A stretch of 50,120 bases of DNA from an uncultured Arenicella sp. (GCA_937922925.1 CALAKU010000018.1:1-50120); one strand, 5' to 3'; shown: positions 36,190 to 45,384, counted from the stretch's first letter. Notes: a model not told the origin generated them from the sequence alone. Numbers and translations are program-made.

Positions 36190-37020
36190 TCACCAGTGGT
36201 TTCGCAGCTCACGGAGTTTTAGAAATACCGCTTCTTCATCGGGCGCCTCGTCTAAATCTGAAAACTTGGTTTTCAGACCCGCAATAATTTCCGAATTTTG
36301 TAAGCGAAAGAAAGTGTTGATCAACTTTTCCATGGCGATATTGGAAATAAAGTGTTGGTCGCCCGCCCATTGCTCTAAGGCAATGAGTAGGCTTTTAGCC
36401 GCTTCGTTACCGGGCTCTCGGTCTAAAGTGAACTGCAAATTATTCACGATGTAATCATGGCCGGGGTAAATGCGCGTGGTGTCGGGCAACTTGAATAATT
36501 GCTCGGCAAAGGTCTGATACATCGTTTGCGGGTTGCCGCCATTGTGGCAATTGCCAACGCCGGCATTGAACAAAGTGTCGCCACAAAATAGCGCTGGGGC
36601 TTGGTCAGCCTCTTCCATCACGTAAAAGCAGGTGTGGCAAAACGTGTGGCCTGGTGTATCCAACGCGATCAGCTCCACTGAGGTACCAACTTGCACCACG
36701 TCGCCCGCTCGTAAACCGACATCCACATTGGGAATCTTGTCGGTGGCGGCTTCGTGGGCGTATAAAGTAGCGCCAGTGGCTGCAATCACTTCTTCATTGC
36801 CGCCAATATGGTCATGATGTTCGTGCGTATTCACCACACCCCGAATTGTCCAGCCTAGGTCTTTCGCGCGCTGCAACGCGCTTGCATGATCGAGAGGATC
36901 AACCGCCACCGCTTCGCGCGTTTCTGAGCAAGCGATCAAATACATATAGTTTCGCAGGCTATTATTGACGGGGATTTGTTCTACTAACATGTTTATGGGC
37001 ATCGTTTTCGCATCGGCCAC
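36190..37020 (-). CDS. gloB: Hydroxyacylglutathione hydrolase-like metallo-beta-lactamase protein
   Basis: A 276-residue metallo-beta-lactamase fold protein related to glyoxalase II, which hydrolyses S-lactoylglutathione to lactate and glutathione. The dinuclear metal motif THEHHDHIGG is intact, with LDTPGHTFCHTCF, FCGDTLFNAGVGNCHNG and IYPGHDYIVNNL following. The C-terminal helical domain is present, so it is full length. The N-terminus up to the first strand (VEQIPVNNSLRNYMY) allows several in-frame ATGs; the first is given. It is divergent from uup. Confidence 0.88.
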   Translation of the reverse strand: MADAKTMPINMLVEQIPVNNSLRNYMYLIACSETREAVAVDPLDHASALQRAKDLGWTIRGVVNTHEHHDHIGGNEEVIAATGATLYAHEAATDKIPNVDVGLRAGDVVQVGTSVELIALDTPGHTFCHTCFYVMEEADQAPALFCGDTLFNAGVGNCHNGGNPQTMYQTFAEQLFKLPDTTRIYPGHDYIVNNLQFTLDREPGNEAAKSLLIALEQWAGDQHFISNIAMEKLINTFFRLQNSEIIAGLKTKFSDLDEAPDEEAVFLKLRELRNHW

Positions 37021-37137
37021 ATTGTGCGGCGCTAAAGTCTTTTATTAAACAGCACTCAGCATTGTAAATCAGCTCTGCTACACTCTGCGCCAGTTTACAC
37101 AGAGCTTATAGATAAGGCCAAGCACAACAACACTTCA

Positions 37138-38994
37138 ATGGCGCTGATTTCATTCAAACAAGTTTCAATTGCATTTGGCGCAGACGCCATTCTAGACCAA
37201 GCCAAGCTGGTGATTGAACCCGGCGAAAGAATTGCCCTGATTGGCCGCAATGGTGCTGGCAAGTCAACCATGCTTAAGCTTATTGATGGTAGCCTCAGCC
37301 CAGACGATGGCGACATCATTAGAACTCAACACTTGGTGTGCGGGCGGCTAATTCAAGAAGTACCAAATACGTTAGATCAAGACGTTCGGGCGGTTATCGC
37401 TGCAGGCAATGCTGAATTTGGCGGCGCATTGGCTCAATATTATTTGTCTAGTATTGAAAACGACAATGCCTCGTTACCCGATCAAGCTGAGGTTTGGGCG
37501 CTGGATCGCCAAGTGCAAACCCTGTGCTCTAAATTCGATTTACAAGGAGACCTGCCTTTTGATCAACTCTCTGGCGGGATGAAGCGGCGCGTGCTGCTGG
37601 CGCGATCATTGATCAACGAACCAACTTTGTTATTACTTGATGAGCCAACCAACCATTTGGATATTGATACTATTTTATGGCTCGAAAAGGTGCTCAAGAA
37701 CTTGCACATTGCCATGATTATCGTATCCCATGATCGAGCCTTTATCGACAAACTGGCCACGCGCATCATCGAACTCGACCGTGGCCTGTTGACGTCTTAC
37801 CCAGGGAACTATCAGCGTTATTTAAATGACAAAGCCAAAGCGCTCGAAGAAGAAGAGCGCCACAACGCCAAGTTCGACAAACAGCTTGCCCAAGAAGAAG
37901 TCTGGATTCGCAAAGGCATACAAGCTCGACGCACTCGCAATGAAGGTCGAGTTCGGGCCTTAAAAAAAATGCGCTCAGAGAGACGCGAACGGCGCGAGCG
38001 ACAATCAACCGCTTCCATCAAACTCAATACTGCGAACAAGTCAGGCAAAATCGTTATGGAGGCGAAGGATATTCGCATTCAATTTGGTGATGACGTTTTA
38101 GTGGAGCAGTTTTCGTGTCGTATTTTACGCGGTGACAAAGTTGGCTTTATTGGGCCCAATGGATGCGGCAAGAGTTCGCTGATTAAAGTGCTCACCGGTG
38201 AAGCTCAACCGAGCGACGGTTCGATTGCTCTTGGCACCAACCTGCAAGTTGCCTATTTAGATCAACACCGCAGCGCCATTCGCGACGATTTGAGTGTGCA
38301 AGACAATGTGTCTGGCGAAACCGAAATCGCCATCAATGGCCAGCGCAAACACATAATGGGCTACTTACAAGACTTTTTGTTTACGCCGGCGCGCGCGCGA
38401 GCGCCGGCGGCAAAACTCTCAGGCGGTGAACGCAATCGGCTGATGCTGGCCAAGCTGTTTACCCAGCCATTTAATGTATTAGTGCTTGATGAACCAACCA
38501 ACGATTTAGATTATGAAACGCTCGAATTGCTCGAACAGCTGCTAATGGATTTTGATGGCACTTTGTTACTGGTAAGCCATGACCGTGCGTTTCTGGATAA
38601 CGTGGTGACCTCGACCATTGCATTTGAAGGCCAAGGCCGAGTGTTTGAATACGTTGGCGGCTATCAAGATTGGCTTGAACAACGACGTGACACAAACAGC
38701 GAGTCAGGCACCAAAAAAGAAGACAGCGCCACCTTAGAAAATGACGCCAGCAAACCAAAACAGAAATCAAACAAAACTAAGCTAAGCTATAAATTGCAAC
38801 GCGAACTTGATGCCTTACCACAAAAGATTGACGACCTCGAAATTAAGATCGCCAAGATAACGGAGCGAATGAGTGCCGCTGATTTTTATCAGCAAGATGC
38901 CAGCAAGATTACCCAAGTCAGTGGTGAACTAAAGCAGCTGCAAGACGAACTCGATGGCTGTTTTGCGCGCTGGGAAGAGCTTGAAGATCAATAA
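37138..38994 (+). CDS. uup: ABC-F ATPase Uup
   Basis: A 618-residue ABC-F protein with two ATPase domains and no membrane part. Domain 1 has Walker A GRNGAGKST, signature LSGGMKRR and Walker B LLLDEPTNHLD; domain 2 has GPNGCGKSS, LSGGERNR and LVLDEPTNDLD. Between them lies the charged linker arm, and residues about 545-618 form the coiled coil with DALPQKIDDLEIKIAKI typical of Uup, which binds DNA and ribosomes. Uup acts on ribosomes and limits precise transposon excision in E. coli. Its stop codon lies within the bidirectional terminator shared with cfa. Confidence 0.92.
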   Translation: MALISFKQVSIAFGADAILDQAKLVIEPGERIALIGRNGAGKSTMLKLIDGSLSPDDGDIIRTQHLVCGRLIQEVPNTLDQDVRAVIAAGNAEFGGALAQYYLSSIENDNASLPDQAEVWALDRQVQTLCSKFDLQGDLPFDQLSGGMKRRVLLARSLINEPTLLLLDEPTNHLDIDTILWLEKVLKNLHIAMIIVSHDRAFIDKLATRIIELDRGLLTSYPGNYQRYLNDKAKALEEEERHNAKFDKQLAQEEVWIRKGIQARRTRNEGRVRALKKMRSERRERRERQSTASIKLNTANKSGKIVMEAKDIRIQFGDDVLVEQFSCRILRGDKVGFIGPNGCGKSSLIKVLTGEAQPSDGSIALGTNLQVAYLDQHRSAIRDDLSVQDNVSGETEIAINGQRKHIMGYLQDFLFTPARARAPAAKLSGGERNRLMLAKLFTQPFNVLVLDEPTNDLDYETLELLEQLLMDFDGTLLLVSHDRAFLDNVVTSTIAFEGQGRVFEYVGGYQDWLEQRRDTNSESGTKKEDSATLENDASKPKQKSNKTKLSYKLQRELDALPQKIDDLEIKIAKITERMSAADFYQQDASKITQVSGELKQLQDELDGCFARWEELEDQ

Positions 38995-39014
38995 AGGCAG
39001 GCTAAGCTGCCTTT
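38993..39014. terminator. Bidirectional terminator between uup and cfa
   Basis: AAAGGCAG (38993-39000), loop GCTAAG, CTGCCTTT (39007-39014) form an 8-bp stem with A/T ends on both sides. It overlaps the uup stop codon and lies four bases before the cfa stop, so it likely ends both genes. Confidence 0.65.
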
Positions 39015-39017
39015 CGA

Positions 39018-40145
39018 TCAATCAACTGCCGAGCGTACCGCTTGATAGGGCTCTGTACGTTCACCTTTGGTAAATACGATTTGCCATAAGTGATTGTTAT
39101 ACGCCATAAAAGAGCCGGTGCAGCACATCAGATAATAGTGCCACATGCGGCGAAACTCTTGGTCGTAGTTTGGCAGCTCATCCCACGCGGCTTCGATGTT
39201 GGTACTCCAAGCTCGTAGAGTTTTAATGTAGTCGGCACCGAAGTTATGCCAGTCTTCGAGTTTAAGAAATGGCCCACTCGCTTTACTGATCAATTCTGCC
39301 GATGGCAAGATGGAGTTTGGGAAAATGTAGCGCTCAATCCAAGGGTCAACCTTTTCCGACGTGTATTGAAAGCCGATCGTGTGCAAAACAAACAAACCAC
39401 CGTCTTTTAAGCAACGGTTGACCACTTCGAAATACGAGTCGTAATTTTTATAGCCAACGTGCTCGAACATACCGATTGAAAAAATACGATCAAATTGCTC
39501 ATCAAGATCGCGATAGTCTTCAAAGCGATAACTCACGTTTAAGTCACCGGCGCGTTCATTCGCAAGATTCACCTGCTCTTGAGATACACTCACACCGACC
39601 ACTTCCACATCGTAATGCTCGGCCACATAGCGAGCCGCGCCGCCCCAACCGCAGCCAATGTCCAAGACGCGCATGCCTGGCTCTAACTTGAGTTTGCGAC
39701 ACACTAATTCAAGTTTGTGCTCTTGCGCTTCGTCTAGCGATTTCGCATCCTGCCAATACCCGCAGCTGTAGATCATGCGTTTATCGAGCATGCGCTCGTA
39801 CAAGTCATTTCCTGCATCGTAATGCTGGCTGCCAACTTCAAATGCCTTTTTACCCGTTTGACGATTGATCAGATGCGCATAAACATAAAACAGCTTATCG
39901 CGCATCGTTGTCACTTTGGACTGCAAGCGCGCTCGCAAAACACGATAGAAGAACTCATCGAGTTGGTCGCAATCCCACCAACCATCCATGTAGGCTTCAC
40001 CTAGCCCTAGTGAGCCTTGGCCGATGACGCGCTTGTATAAATCGGGATTATTGATTTGGATGTCCCAAGGTTGATCGCCATTGGGAGTTATGTTCGCATA
40101 CGCGAGTAATTGCCCTACTTTGTTTTCGTATGAAGTCTGTTGCAT
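39018..40145 (-). CDS. cfa: Cyclopropane-fatty-acyl-phospholipid synthase
   Basis: A 375-residue SAM-dependent methyltransferase that converts unsaturated acyl chains of membrane phospholipids into cyclopropane chains. The N-terminal substrate domain includes GSLGLGEAYMDGWWDC; the methyltransferase part has YDAGNDLYERMLDKRMIYSCGYW, the SAM motif LDIGCGWGGAARY and FDRIFSIGMFEHVG. The start ATG at 40145 was chosen over one four codons upstream. The gene lies downstream of a BLUF photoreceptor on the same strand, separated by 158 bases, which suggests but does not prove a link between light and membrane modification. Confidence 0.95.
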   Translation of the reverse strand: MQQTSYENKVGQLLAYANITPNGDQPWDIQINNPDLYKRVIGQGSLGLGEAYMDGWWDCDQLDEFFYRVLRARLQSKVTTMRDKLFYVYAHLINRQTGKKAFEVGSQHYDAGNDLYERMLDKRMIYSCGYWQDAKSLDEAQEHKLELVCRKLKLEPGMRVLDIGCGWGGAARYVAEHYDVEVVGVSVSQEQVNLANERAGDLNVSYRFEDYRDLDEQFDRIFSIGMFEHVGYKNYDSYFEVVNRCLKDGGLFVLHTIGFQYTSEKVDPWIERYIFPNSILPSAELISKASGPFLKLEDWHNFGADYIKTLRAWSTNIEAAWDELPNYDQEFRRMWHYYLMCCTGSFMAYNNHLWQIVFTKGERTEPYQAVRSAVD

Positions 40146-40303
40146 GCGGCCTCTCAATTATTATTTGTATTGCGCACGGTTTGAAAATTACTTTAGGCCG
40201 CACTTCATACTGAAAGCGAGGCCCGATAAAGCAATTTTTTTTACAAACGTTTTTGATTTTTATGTCTTATCTGACCCGTTCTGCTCGAATATGCTTACAC
40301 GGA

Positions 40304-40837
40304 TTAGAGAGACCAAAAGGACGGTAAGGTCGAACGCGGAAACAATCGCTCCATCAACCTTCTTTTTAGGCGGCTTGCATTATTGAGTTCAGGGTTTCGC
40401 AGGGAAGGATCGTCCATGCGGCTAAAAAGATCAATCACGCTATTAATATCAGACTCATCAAAAGTGACCGGTGTGAAATTGCTGTATCCTCGTGACTTAA
40501 TAAGGTCGATAACGTCTTCACCTACAGGAACGTACTTCATTGACCAATCATTAAATCGGCGCCGACGGGCTCGTCGAAAATATGAAATTTTAAAGTCGTC
40601 GTGACGCTTATCCTTTTGCAAGCGTTGAACCAAGCTCAAGACATGTGGGCGCTTGCCTTCAAGACATTGAAAAAAGTAACCATCAGCGAAGTACAAAACG
40701 CCACCGATGTTAGCTTGCCGATTGTTCTCTCGAGATTGTTTCAATATCTCAGCGACTTCTGGCTCCATGCCACTGCCGCCATCGGCGTAATTGAACTGCG
40801 CTCGGCTCGTATAAATAAGACGCACTAAATCAAACAT
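40304..40837 (-). CDS. BLUF-domain blue-light sensor
   Basis: A 177-residue protein with an N-terminal BLUF domain (residues about 1-95) that binds FAD. The flavin-contacting residues seen in AppA and PixD are all there: Y9 in LIYTSRA, N39 in SRENN, Q57 in FFQCLEG, W98 and M100 in DWSMKY. The C-terminal 70 residues are charged and have no recognised output domain, so it is a short, single-domain BLUF protein that should signal through partner binding. It lies upstream of cfa in the same direction. Its partner is unknown. Confidence 0.9.
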   Translation of the reverse strand: MFDLVRLIYTSRAQFNYADGGSGMEPEVAEILKQSRENNRQANIGGVLYFADGYFFQCLEGKRPHVLSLVQRLQKDKRHDDFKISYFRRARRRRFNDWSMKYVPVGEDVIDLIKSRGYSNFTPVTFDESDINSVIDLFSRMDDPSLRNPELNNASRLKRRLMERLFPRSTLPSFWSL

Positions 40838-40974
40838 ACAATTCCTCTGGCTTAAATCTCAACGATATAGTTTGTATGGGGGTAGGGTTATCGTGGAGCC
40901 GGTGCCATCATTTATTATACACAGGCTGAGCTTCCTGTCAGCGCTGCTTTCTCTTATCCGCTCTGCGTAAAGAG

Positions 40975-41700
40975 TTACTGCCGATAAGTGGGGTCAGTTT
41001 GATCTAGCCAGGACTTTAAATAATCAAAATGCTTGTCAGCAGCGCCAGCGAATTCTTGCCAACTTTGGGCTGTTTGCTCGGCCAATTCGGGCGACAAAAT
41101 ACTGAGTGGCTGCCCGGTTGAATAAGCCAACACCATTGTCTTGCACGCTTTTTCTAAATAATAAAGTTGATCAAACGCTTCGGCGACGGTGTCGCCAATC
41201 ACACTAACGCCGTGATTACCCATCATTACCGCACGCATGCCCTTAAAGGTATTGGCAATTCGCTCGCCCTCTTGTTCGTTGACAGCGATGCCACCAAAAT
41301 CCAAATCGTAGGCAATGCGCTTATAAAAACGACAAGTGTTGTTGTCAATAGGATAAATAGTGGGGTCTTTGAGTGTCGCCAAGGCGGTGGCATAACTTGG
41401 ATGAGCATGCAAAATCACCTTAGCCTCAGGCACCGCGCCATGCACTTGACCATGTATCGCCCATGCGCTCGGGTCAGGCGCCTCACGAGTGTGCATTATG
41501 CTGTCATCGTCGCTATTAAGTACTTGTAAATTGCTGGCCGTCACGTCGGCGAAATGCATCCAACGACGGTTCATCAAAAAGGTTTTGCCATCGTCAGAGA
41601 TCGTCGCGCTCAAATGATTGGCAACCGCCTCGTGCATGTCCATGTGCGCAATCAAGCGAAAAGCCGCCGCTAGGTCAATTCGGATTTGTTGTTCGTTCAT
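40975..41700 (-). CDS. Class II aldolase/adducin family protein
   Basis: A 241-residue protein with the aldolase II fold used for zinc-dependent sugar-phosphate aldolases and decarboxylases. The conserved histidine pair lies in ILHAHPSYATAL, another in MMGNHGVSVIG; FRLIAHMDMHEAVANHLSA is the typical N-terminal region. The substrate cannot be read; many family members cleave fuculose- or ribulose-phosphates, but others act on hydroxy-keto acids. It is 40 bases downstream of the GBBH-like gene on the same strand, so the two probably share a transcript. The nearby dgoD hints at sugar acid use. Confidence 0.85.
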   Translation of the reverse strand: MNEQQIRIDLAAAFRLIAHMDMHEAVANHLSATISDDGKTFLMNRRWMHFADVTASNLQVLNSDDDSIMHTREAPDPSAWAIHGQVHGAVPEAKVILHAHPSYATALATLKDPTIYPIDNNTCRFYKRIAYDLDFGGIAVNEQEGERIANTFKGMRAVMMGNHGVSVIGDTVAEAFDQLYYLEKACKTMVLAYSTGQPLSILSPELAEQTAQSWQEFAGAADKHFDYLKSWLDQTDPTYRQ

Positions 41701-41740
41701 TTACGTTCTTCCGCTGGTTGAACTAAATACTGTTTAAATA

Positions 41741-42853
41741 CTAGGCCACAGGATGCAGGCGACGCAAGACACGATATTTGCTGCGCAGCTCACCGCGATC
41801 AACGTAGCAGCCGCGCAGAAATCGATCGCCACTGCCCTCATCGAAAGCCGCCCGACCATGTGCGATTCGATGGTTATCAAACACCACACATTCGCCGGCA
41901 TTTAGTCGAAAACGCATCAAGTATTTCGGCTCTTGCATCATTTGCCCAAACTTGCGAAACGCGGGATAAAAATCATCCATTTGTTCTTGGCTAAAATCAA
42001 AGGTGTCAGCCAAATGTTGGCTGAATGAAATGCCACTAACCTCGCCGTTGTTTGGGTCTAGCTCGATAATATGTTGGCGCGCGCGCACATCATGATCAAC
42101 GGTGGTGTATCGAAATGGCGTTTTAAATTCGCATAGAATCTTAAAGTACTCTGGATAGCGTTGTTTAAATTCAGTGGCAACGGCGACCGCATCGACAAAC
42201 AGACTGTCGCCGCCAGTAGCATCATTGATGCGACAGTGTAAGAACTGAACGCCCGGTGCTAATTCTTCTGGGGGCAAGTCCGTATGCAACTCTAAAGCCT
42301 TAGCCGTATACGCCAAGTTCTCGGGGTTCTTTTTAGAAAACACATCGAAGCTGTAACCCGAAAACGACGCGCGCACCGTACCAATCAACTCACACAAGGA
42401 TTGCAAACCGTCATTGGAGTTTGGCATGCGGGTAACCAGAGCGATCCCCTCATCAAGAAGTGCTTCGGCCCAATCGGCAACAAAACTGGGCTGAGCGATC
42501 AAATCCGTATACGAAAAACGCCCTATCTTGGAGTAGTGATCGCCATACCACGCTTTCCTTGAGCGCACGGCAATGTCGCCGTGATTCTCACCTCGATGCC
42601 AACGTGCCAGCCAAGCCAACTCATAGACACTTTGATGACCATCAGGCCACATCAGGCTTAGGCTCGTATCACTTGTCTCGGCACTAATTGGCTTTAGATC
42701 ATCTGGCTCTTCTAAGATGTCAAAACTGCGCTCTTGAGTATCGGGGTCCCACGCACTGGGGCAGTTGTCACGCAACCAGAAATAATTAAAATAGGCGACA
42801 TAGCCACCTAGTGGGACATGTAACCCTTTTTCTGATAATTCAAGCTGAGTCAT
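41741..42853 (-). CDS. Gamma-butyrobetaine-hydroxylase-like Fe(II)/2-oxoglutarate dioxygenase
   Basis: A 370-residue protein with the two-part layout of gamma-butyrobetaine hydroxylase: a small N-terminal domain (FNYFWLRDNCPSA near residues 22-34) and a TauD-like oxygenase domain. The iron-binding HxD is H190-D192 in LELHTDLP, and the distal histidine is H332 in IAHGRAAF. In true BBOX the N-terminal domain binds zinc through three cysteines; here only C31 survives in NCPSAWDPD, so that zinc site is lost. Relatives include gamma-butyrobetaine hydroxylase, trimethyllysine hydroxylase and TmpA, which acts on 2-trimethylaminoethylphosphonate. The substrate here is unknown. It is co-directional with a class II aldolase. 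Confidence 0.84.
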   Translation of the reverse strand: MTQLELSEKGLHVPLGGYVAYFNYFWLRDNCPSAWDPDTQERSFDILEEPDDLKPISAETSDTSLSLMWPDGHQSVYELAWLARWHRGENHGDIAVRSRKAWYGDHYSKIGRFSYTDLIAQPSFVADWAEALLDEGIALVTRMPNSNDGLQSLCELIGTVRASFSGYSFDVFSKKNPENLAYTAKALELHTDLPPEELAPGVQFLHCRINDATGGDSLFVDAVAVATEFKQRYPEYFKILCEFKTPFRYTTVDHDVRARQHIIELDPNNGEVSGISFSQHLADTFDFSQEQMDDFYPAFRKFGQMMQEPKYLMRFRLNAGECVVFDNHRIAHGRAAFDEGSGDRFLRGCYVDRGELRSKYRVLRRLHPVA

Positions 42854-43048
42854 GGCGCAAAGCAGCAGGATTTCTATTGCTCTACGCTACCAGCAAATCT
42901 GTGCTTCAGATAAGTCTCAAATGGACTCTTTTTTTCGTTTACGCGCCCTGCTAGTTTTAGCTGCAAACGACTCCATTACTTGGCTAAACGGGCTAAGATT
43001 CCCATTCACAAAGGCTATCTTCAAGTGCAAATAAACACTTGTGAGGTC

Positions 43049-44197
43049 TTACCACTCAGCAATCGTACCGTCTTCATGCCGCCAAACTGGGCTTTTCCAA
43101 TCGCATCCCAGCGCCGCCATTTCTTTGACTTTCGCTTCGTCTACCTCAACACCTAGGCCCGGCTTTGGTAAAGGCTTGATATAGCCATCGTTGATCGCAA
43201 AGTCCTCTTTATTGACCACATAGTCAAGTAAATCGGCTTCTTGGTTGTAGTGTATGCCCATAGACTGCTCTTGAATAATGGCATTGTATGAAACAAAGTC
43301 GACCGCCAAACACGCCGCCAACGCGATTGGCCCGAGAGGGCAATGCGGCGCTAAAGATACGTCGTAAGCTTCGGCCATGGACGCGATTTTAAGACACTCA
43401 GTAATGCCGCCGGCATGCGACAAGTCTGGCTGCACAATACCTAGGCCGCCTGCTTCAAAAACCCGCTTGAATTCGAACCGACTGTACATTCTTTCGCCCG
43501 CCGCCAACACAATACTGGTTTGCTCGCCCAGAGTTTTGTATTGCTCAGCGTGTTCAGCTAGAACTGGCTCTTCGACAAAAAGCGGCCGAAAAGGCTCTAG
43601 CTCACGTAACAACACCTTGGCCATAGGCACGGAAACTCGACCATGAAAATCAAGACCAAAGTCGACTGAGCTGCCGAGCTTTTCACGAATGGTGGCGACC
43701 CGCTCAATTACCTTATCTACCGCGGCATGGCCATCAACCATCTTGAGTCGGCCACAGCCGTTGAGCTTGAAAGTATCCCAACCCTGTTGCATCAGAGACT
43801 GCATGTGTTCGACTTCCTCGGAAGGGTCATCACCACCCACCCAAGAATAGGTTTTCATTTTATCGCGAACTAATCCGCCTAAAAGCTCGTAGACCGGCTG
43901 ATTAAGAACTTTGCCCTTGATGTCCCATAAAGCTTGATCAATACCGGCGATGGCCGACATCAAGATGGGGCCACCCCGATAGAATCCGCCACGATAAAGC
44001 GTCTGCCAGTGGTCGTTAATGTGTCTTGGATCTTTACCGATTAAATATCCCGATAATTCTTTGACTGCGGCTGCGACTGTGTCAGCTCGCCCTTCAATCA
44101 CTGGCTCGCCCCAGCCCGTAACGCCTTCGTCCGTGTCAATTGCCAAGAAAAGCCAGCGTGGCTTGACTGCATACAATCTAAAATCAGTAATTTTCAT
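43049..44197 (-). CDS. dgoD: D-galactonate dehydratase
   Basis: A 382-residue enolase-superfamily enzyme (mandelate racemase subgroup), the same length as E. coli DgoD and very similar. It dehydrates D-galactonate to 2-keto-3-deoxy-D-galactonate. Landmarks are [22 protein letters not shown]-like [33 protein letters not shown] (metal aspartate and catalytic histidine), [20 protein letters not shown] and the terminal [10 protein letters not shown]. The ATG at 44197 was chosen, not an upstream frame. No dgoK, dgoA or dgoT is adjacent, which is unusual for a complete galactonate pathway. Confidence 0.93.
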   Translation of the reverse strand: MKITDFRLYAVKPRWLFLAIDTDEGVTGWGEPVIEGRADTVAAAVKELSGYLIGKDPRHINDHWQTLYRGGFYRGGPILMSAIAGIDQALWDIKGKVLNQPVYELLGGLVRDKMKTYSWVGGDDPSEEVEHMQSLMQQGWDTFKLNGCGRLKMVDGHAAVDKVIERVATIREKLGSSVDFGLDFHGRVSVPMAKVLLRELEPFRPLFVEEPVLAEHAEQYKTLGEQTSIVLAAGERMYSRFEFKRVFEAGGLGIVQPDLSHAGGITECLKIASMAEAYDVSLAPHCPLGPIALAACLAVDFVSYNAIIQEQSMGIHYNQEADLLDYVVNKEDFAINDGYIKPLPKPGLGVEVDEAKVKEMAALGCDWKSPVWRHEDGTIAEW

Positions 44198-44203
44198 GTC
44201 GAT

Positions 44204-44229
44204 TCTCGCTGAGACCTCTCGCTGAGACC
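44204..44229. repeat. Tandem 13-bp repeat before dgoD
   Basis: The 13-mer TCTCGCTGAGACC occurs twice head to tail, ending six bases from the dgoD start on its upstream side. It could be an operator or a local slippage duplication. On the coding strand it reads GGTCTCAGCGAGA. Confidence 0.6.
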
Positions 44230-44357
44230 TATCATTGTCGCCAAGGCCCAATTGTAAGCCCTTAACGTTTTGGGCAGCAGCAAAGATGAGGTCTGCAGCA
44301 AGCTAGCAACCTGATTTTGCTTAATTCTGTCCTTCTTTGGCCAAGATAGGCCCTTGT

Positions 44358-44380
44358 GTTTTCGTCGAAAACTTTTATTT
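44358..44380 (+). terminator. Orphan terminator-like hairpin
   Basis: GTTTTC, loop GTC, GAAAAC (44358-44372) followed by TTTTATTT resembles a plus-strand intrinsic terminator. No plus-strand gene lies upstream of it, because dgoD is divergent. A small transcript ending here is possible. Confidence 0.35.
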
Positions 44381-44511
44381 ATATGATAAATAGTACAAAA
44401 AAACGGGTTCTAAAGTCAAAGTTCGCTGACAAAAATGAATCTTTAAATTTTGTAAACCGGCCCTATAACTAAAGCACAGTTTGTTATACGAATAGTTAAA
44501 TGGAGAAGTTT

Positions 44512-44799
44512 ATGAGCTCACAATATGAAGGCAATGCCGGATGGCAGCGAGTTTTATTCACTGCGATTTTTTGGGTCGTTTTCTATATTTCGCAATTTGT
44601 ACTCGCGGCAATTGTGGTCGCCCAGTGCGTGTTTACGTTAGTTGGCGGATCACCTAATGATCAACTCCTGCGCTTTGGTGACAGCATGAGTCGCTACGTA
44701 CACGAAATATTAAGATATGTGACCTTTAATAGCGATCAGCGCCCGTTTCCTTTTTCAGACTTCCCGAAGTCGGATTTGGTCATTACGGCTGAAGGCTAA
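44512..44799 (+). CDS. DUF4389 family small membrane protein
   Basis: A 95-residue protein with one or two membrane segments (about residues 14-45, FTAIFWVVFYISQFVLAAIVVAQ) followed by a soluble tail with GDSMSRYVHEILRYVTFNSDQRPFPFSD, characteristic of DUF4389. Function is unknown. The ATG at 44512 is chosen because GGAG lies seven bases upstream; a frame extending to 44500 would place its own start inside that ribosome-binding site. A strong terminator follows, so it is probably a single-gene unit. Confidence 0.82.
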   Translation: MSSQYEGNAGWQRVLFTAIFWVVFYISQFVLAAIVVAQCVFTLVGGSPNDQLLRFGDSMSRYVHEILRYVTFNSDQRPFPFSDFPKSDLVITAEG

Positions 44800-44815
44800 G
44801 CCGGCCAGCCACAAG

Positions 44816-44848
44816 GCGATGCGTTGATGAGCGACGCATCGCTTTTTT
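44816..44848 (+). terminator. Rho-independent terminator of the DUF4389 gene
   Basis: GCGATGCG (44816-44823), an 11-nt loop and CGCATCGC (44835-44842) are followed by six T residues. It lies 16 bases after the stop codon. Confidence 0.85.
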
Positions 44849-44900
44849 ATTCGTTAGCCTAAACGGATGTTGCCAAGGACGCGTGTAAATCTTCTTGATT

Positions 44901-45377
44901 TCAAATTTTGTTCGATCCCGGTTGAAATTCCGTTGGCTTGTCCCCCAGTAGGTATCGGGCGCCTGTTCCAAATTCGGCGGCCGCATCACCAGGGTTGTAG
45001 AGCTGACAGCTTTTCAGCGACAAACAACCGCACCCAATGCATCCATTGAGTTTTTTCTTAAGCAGTTCAAGTCGGCTGATACGCTGATCTAATTCACTGA
45101 CAAAACCTCTACTTAACTTTTCCCAATCAAGCTTGGTTGGCGTTCTTTGCTCAGGTAAAGATTGCATAATCGTTTTAATTTCTTTTAGTCGATACCCCAA
45201 AGATTGGGCCACCAGAATAAAGGAAACCCGCCGAATAACCGAACGGTGGAAACTACGATGTCCGCTATTGGAACGCAGCGCCGGAATCAAACCTTTATCG
45301 GCGTAAAACCGAATTGCAGAGACCTGAGTACCCGTTCTTTTGGCAATCTCTCCAATGCTAACAATATTGGTTTTCAT
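44901..45377 (-). CDS. soxR: Redox-sensing MerR-family regulator SoxR
   Basis: A 158-residue MerR-family activator. The N-terminal helix-turn-helix reads SIGEIAKRTGTQVSAIRFYADKGL; a dimerisation helix follows, and the [2Fe-2S] cluster motif is CIGCGCLSLKSC (C113, C116, C118, C124) with the same spacing as E. coli SoxR. It senses redox-cycling agents and superoxide stress through oxidation of the cluster. No soxS is nearby; in most bacteria outside the enterics SoxR controls its targets directly. The divergent VOC gene has the expected palindromic operator between its promoter elements and is the probable target. Confidence 0.95.
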   Translation of the reverse strand: MKTNIVSIGEIAKRTGTQVSAIRFYADKGLIPALRSNSGHRSFHRSVIRRVSFILVAQSLGYRLKEIKTIMQSLPEQRTPTKLDWEKLSRGFVSELDQRISRLELLKKKLNGCIGCGCLSLKSCQLYNPGDAAAEFGTGARYLLGDKPTEFQPGSNKI

Positions 45378-45384
45378 AAAATCC

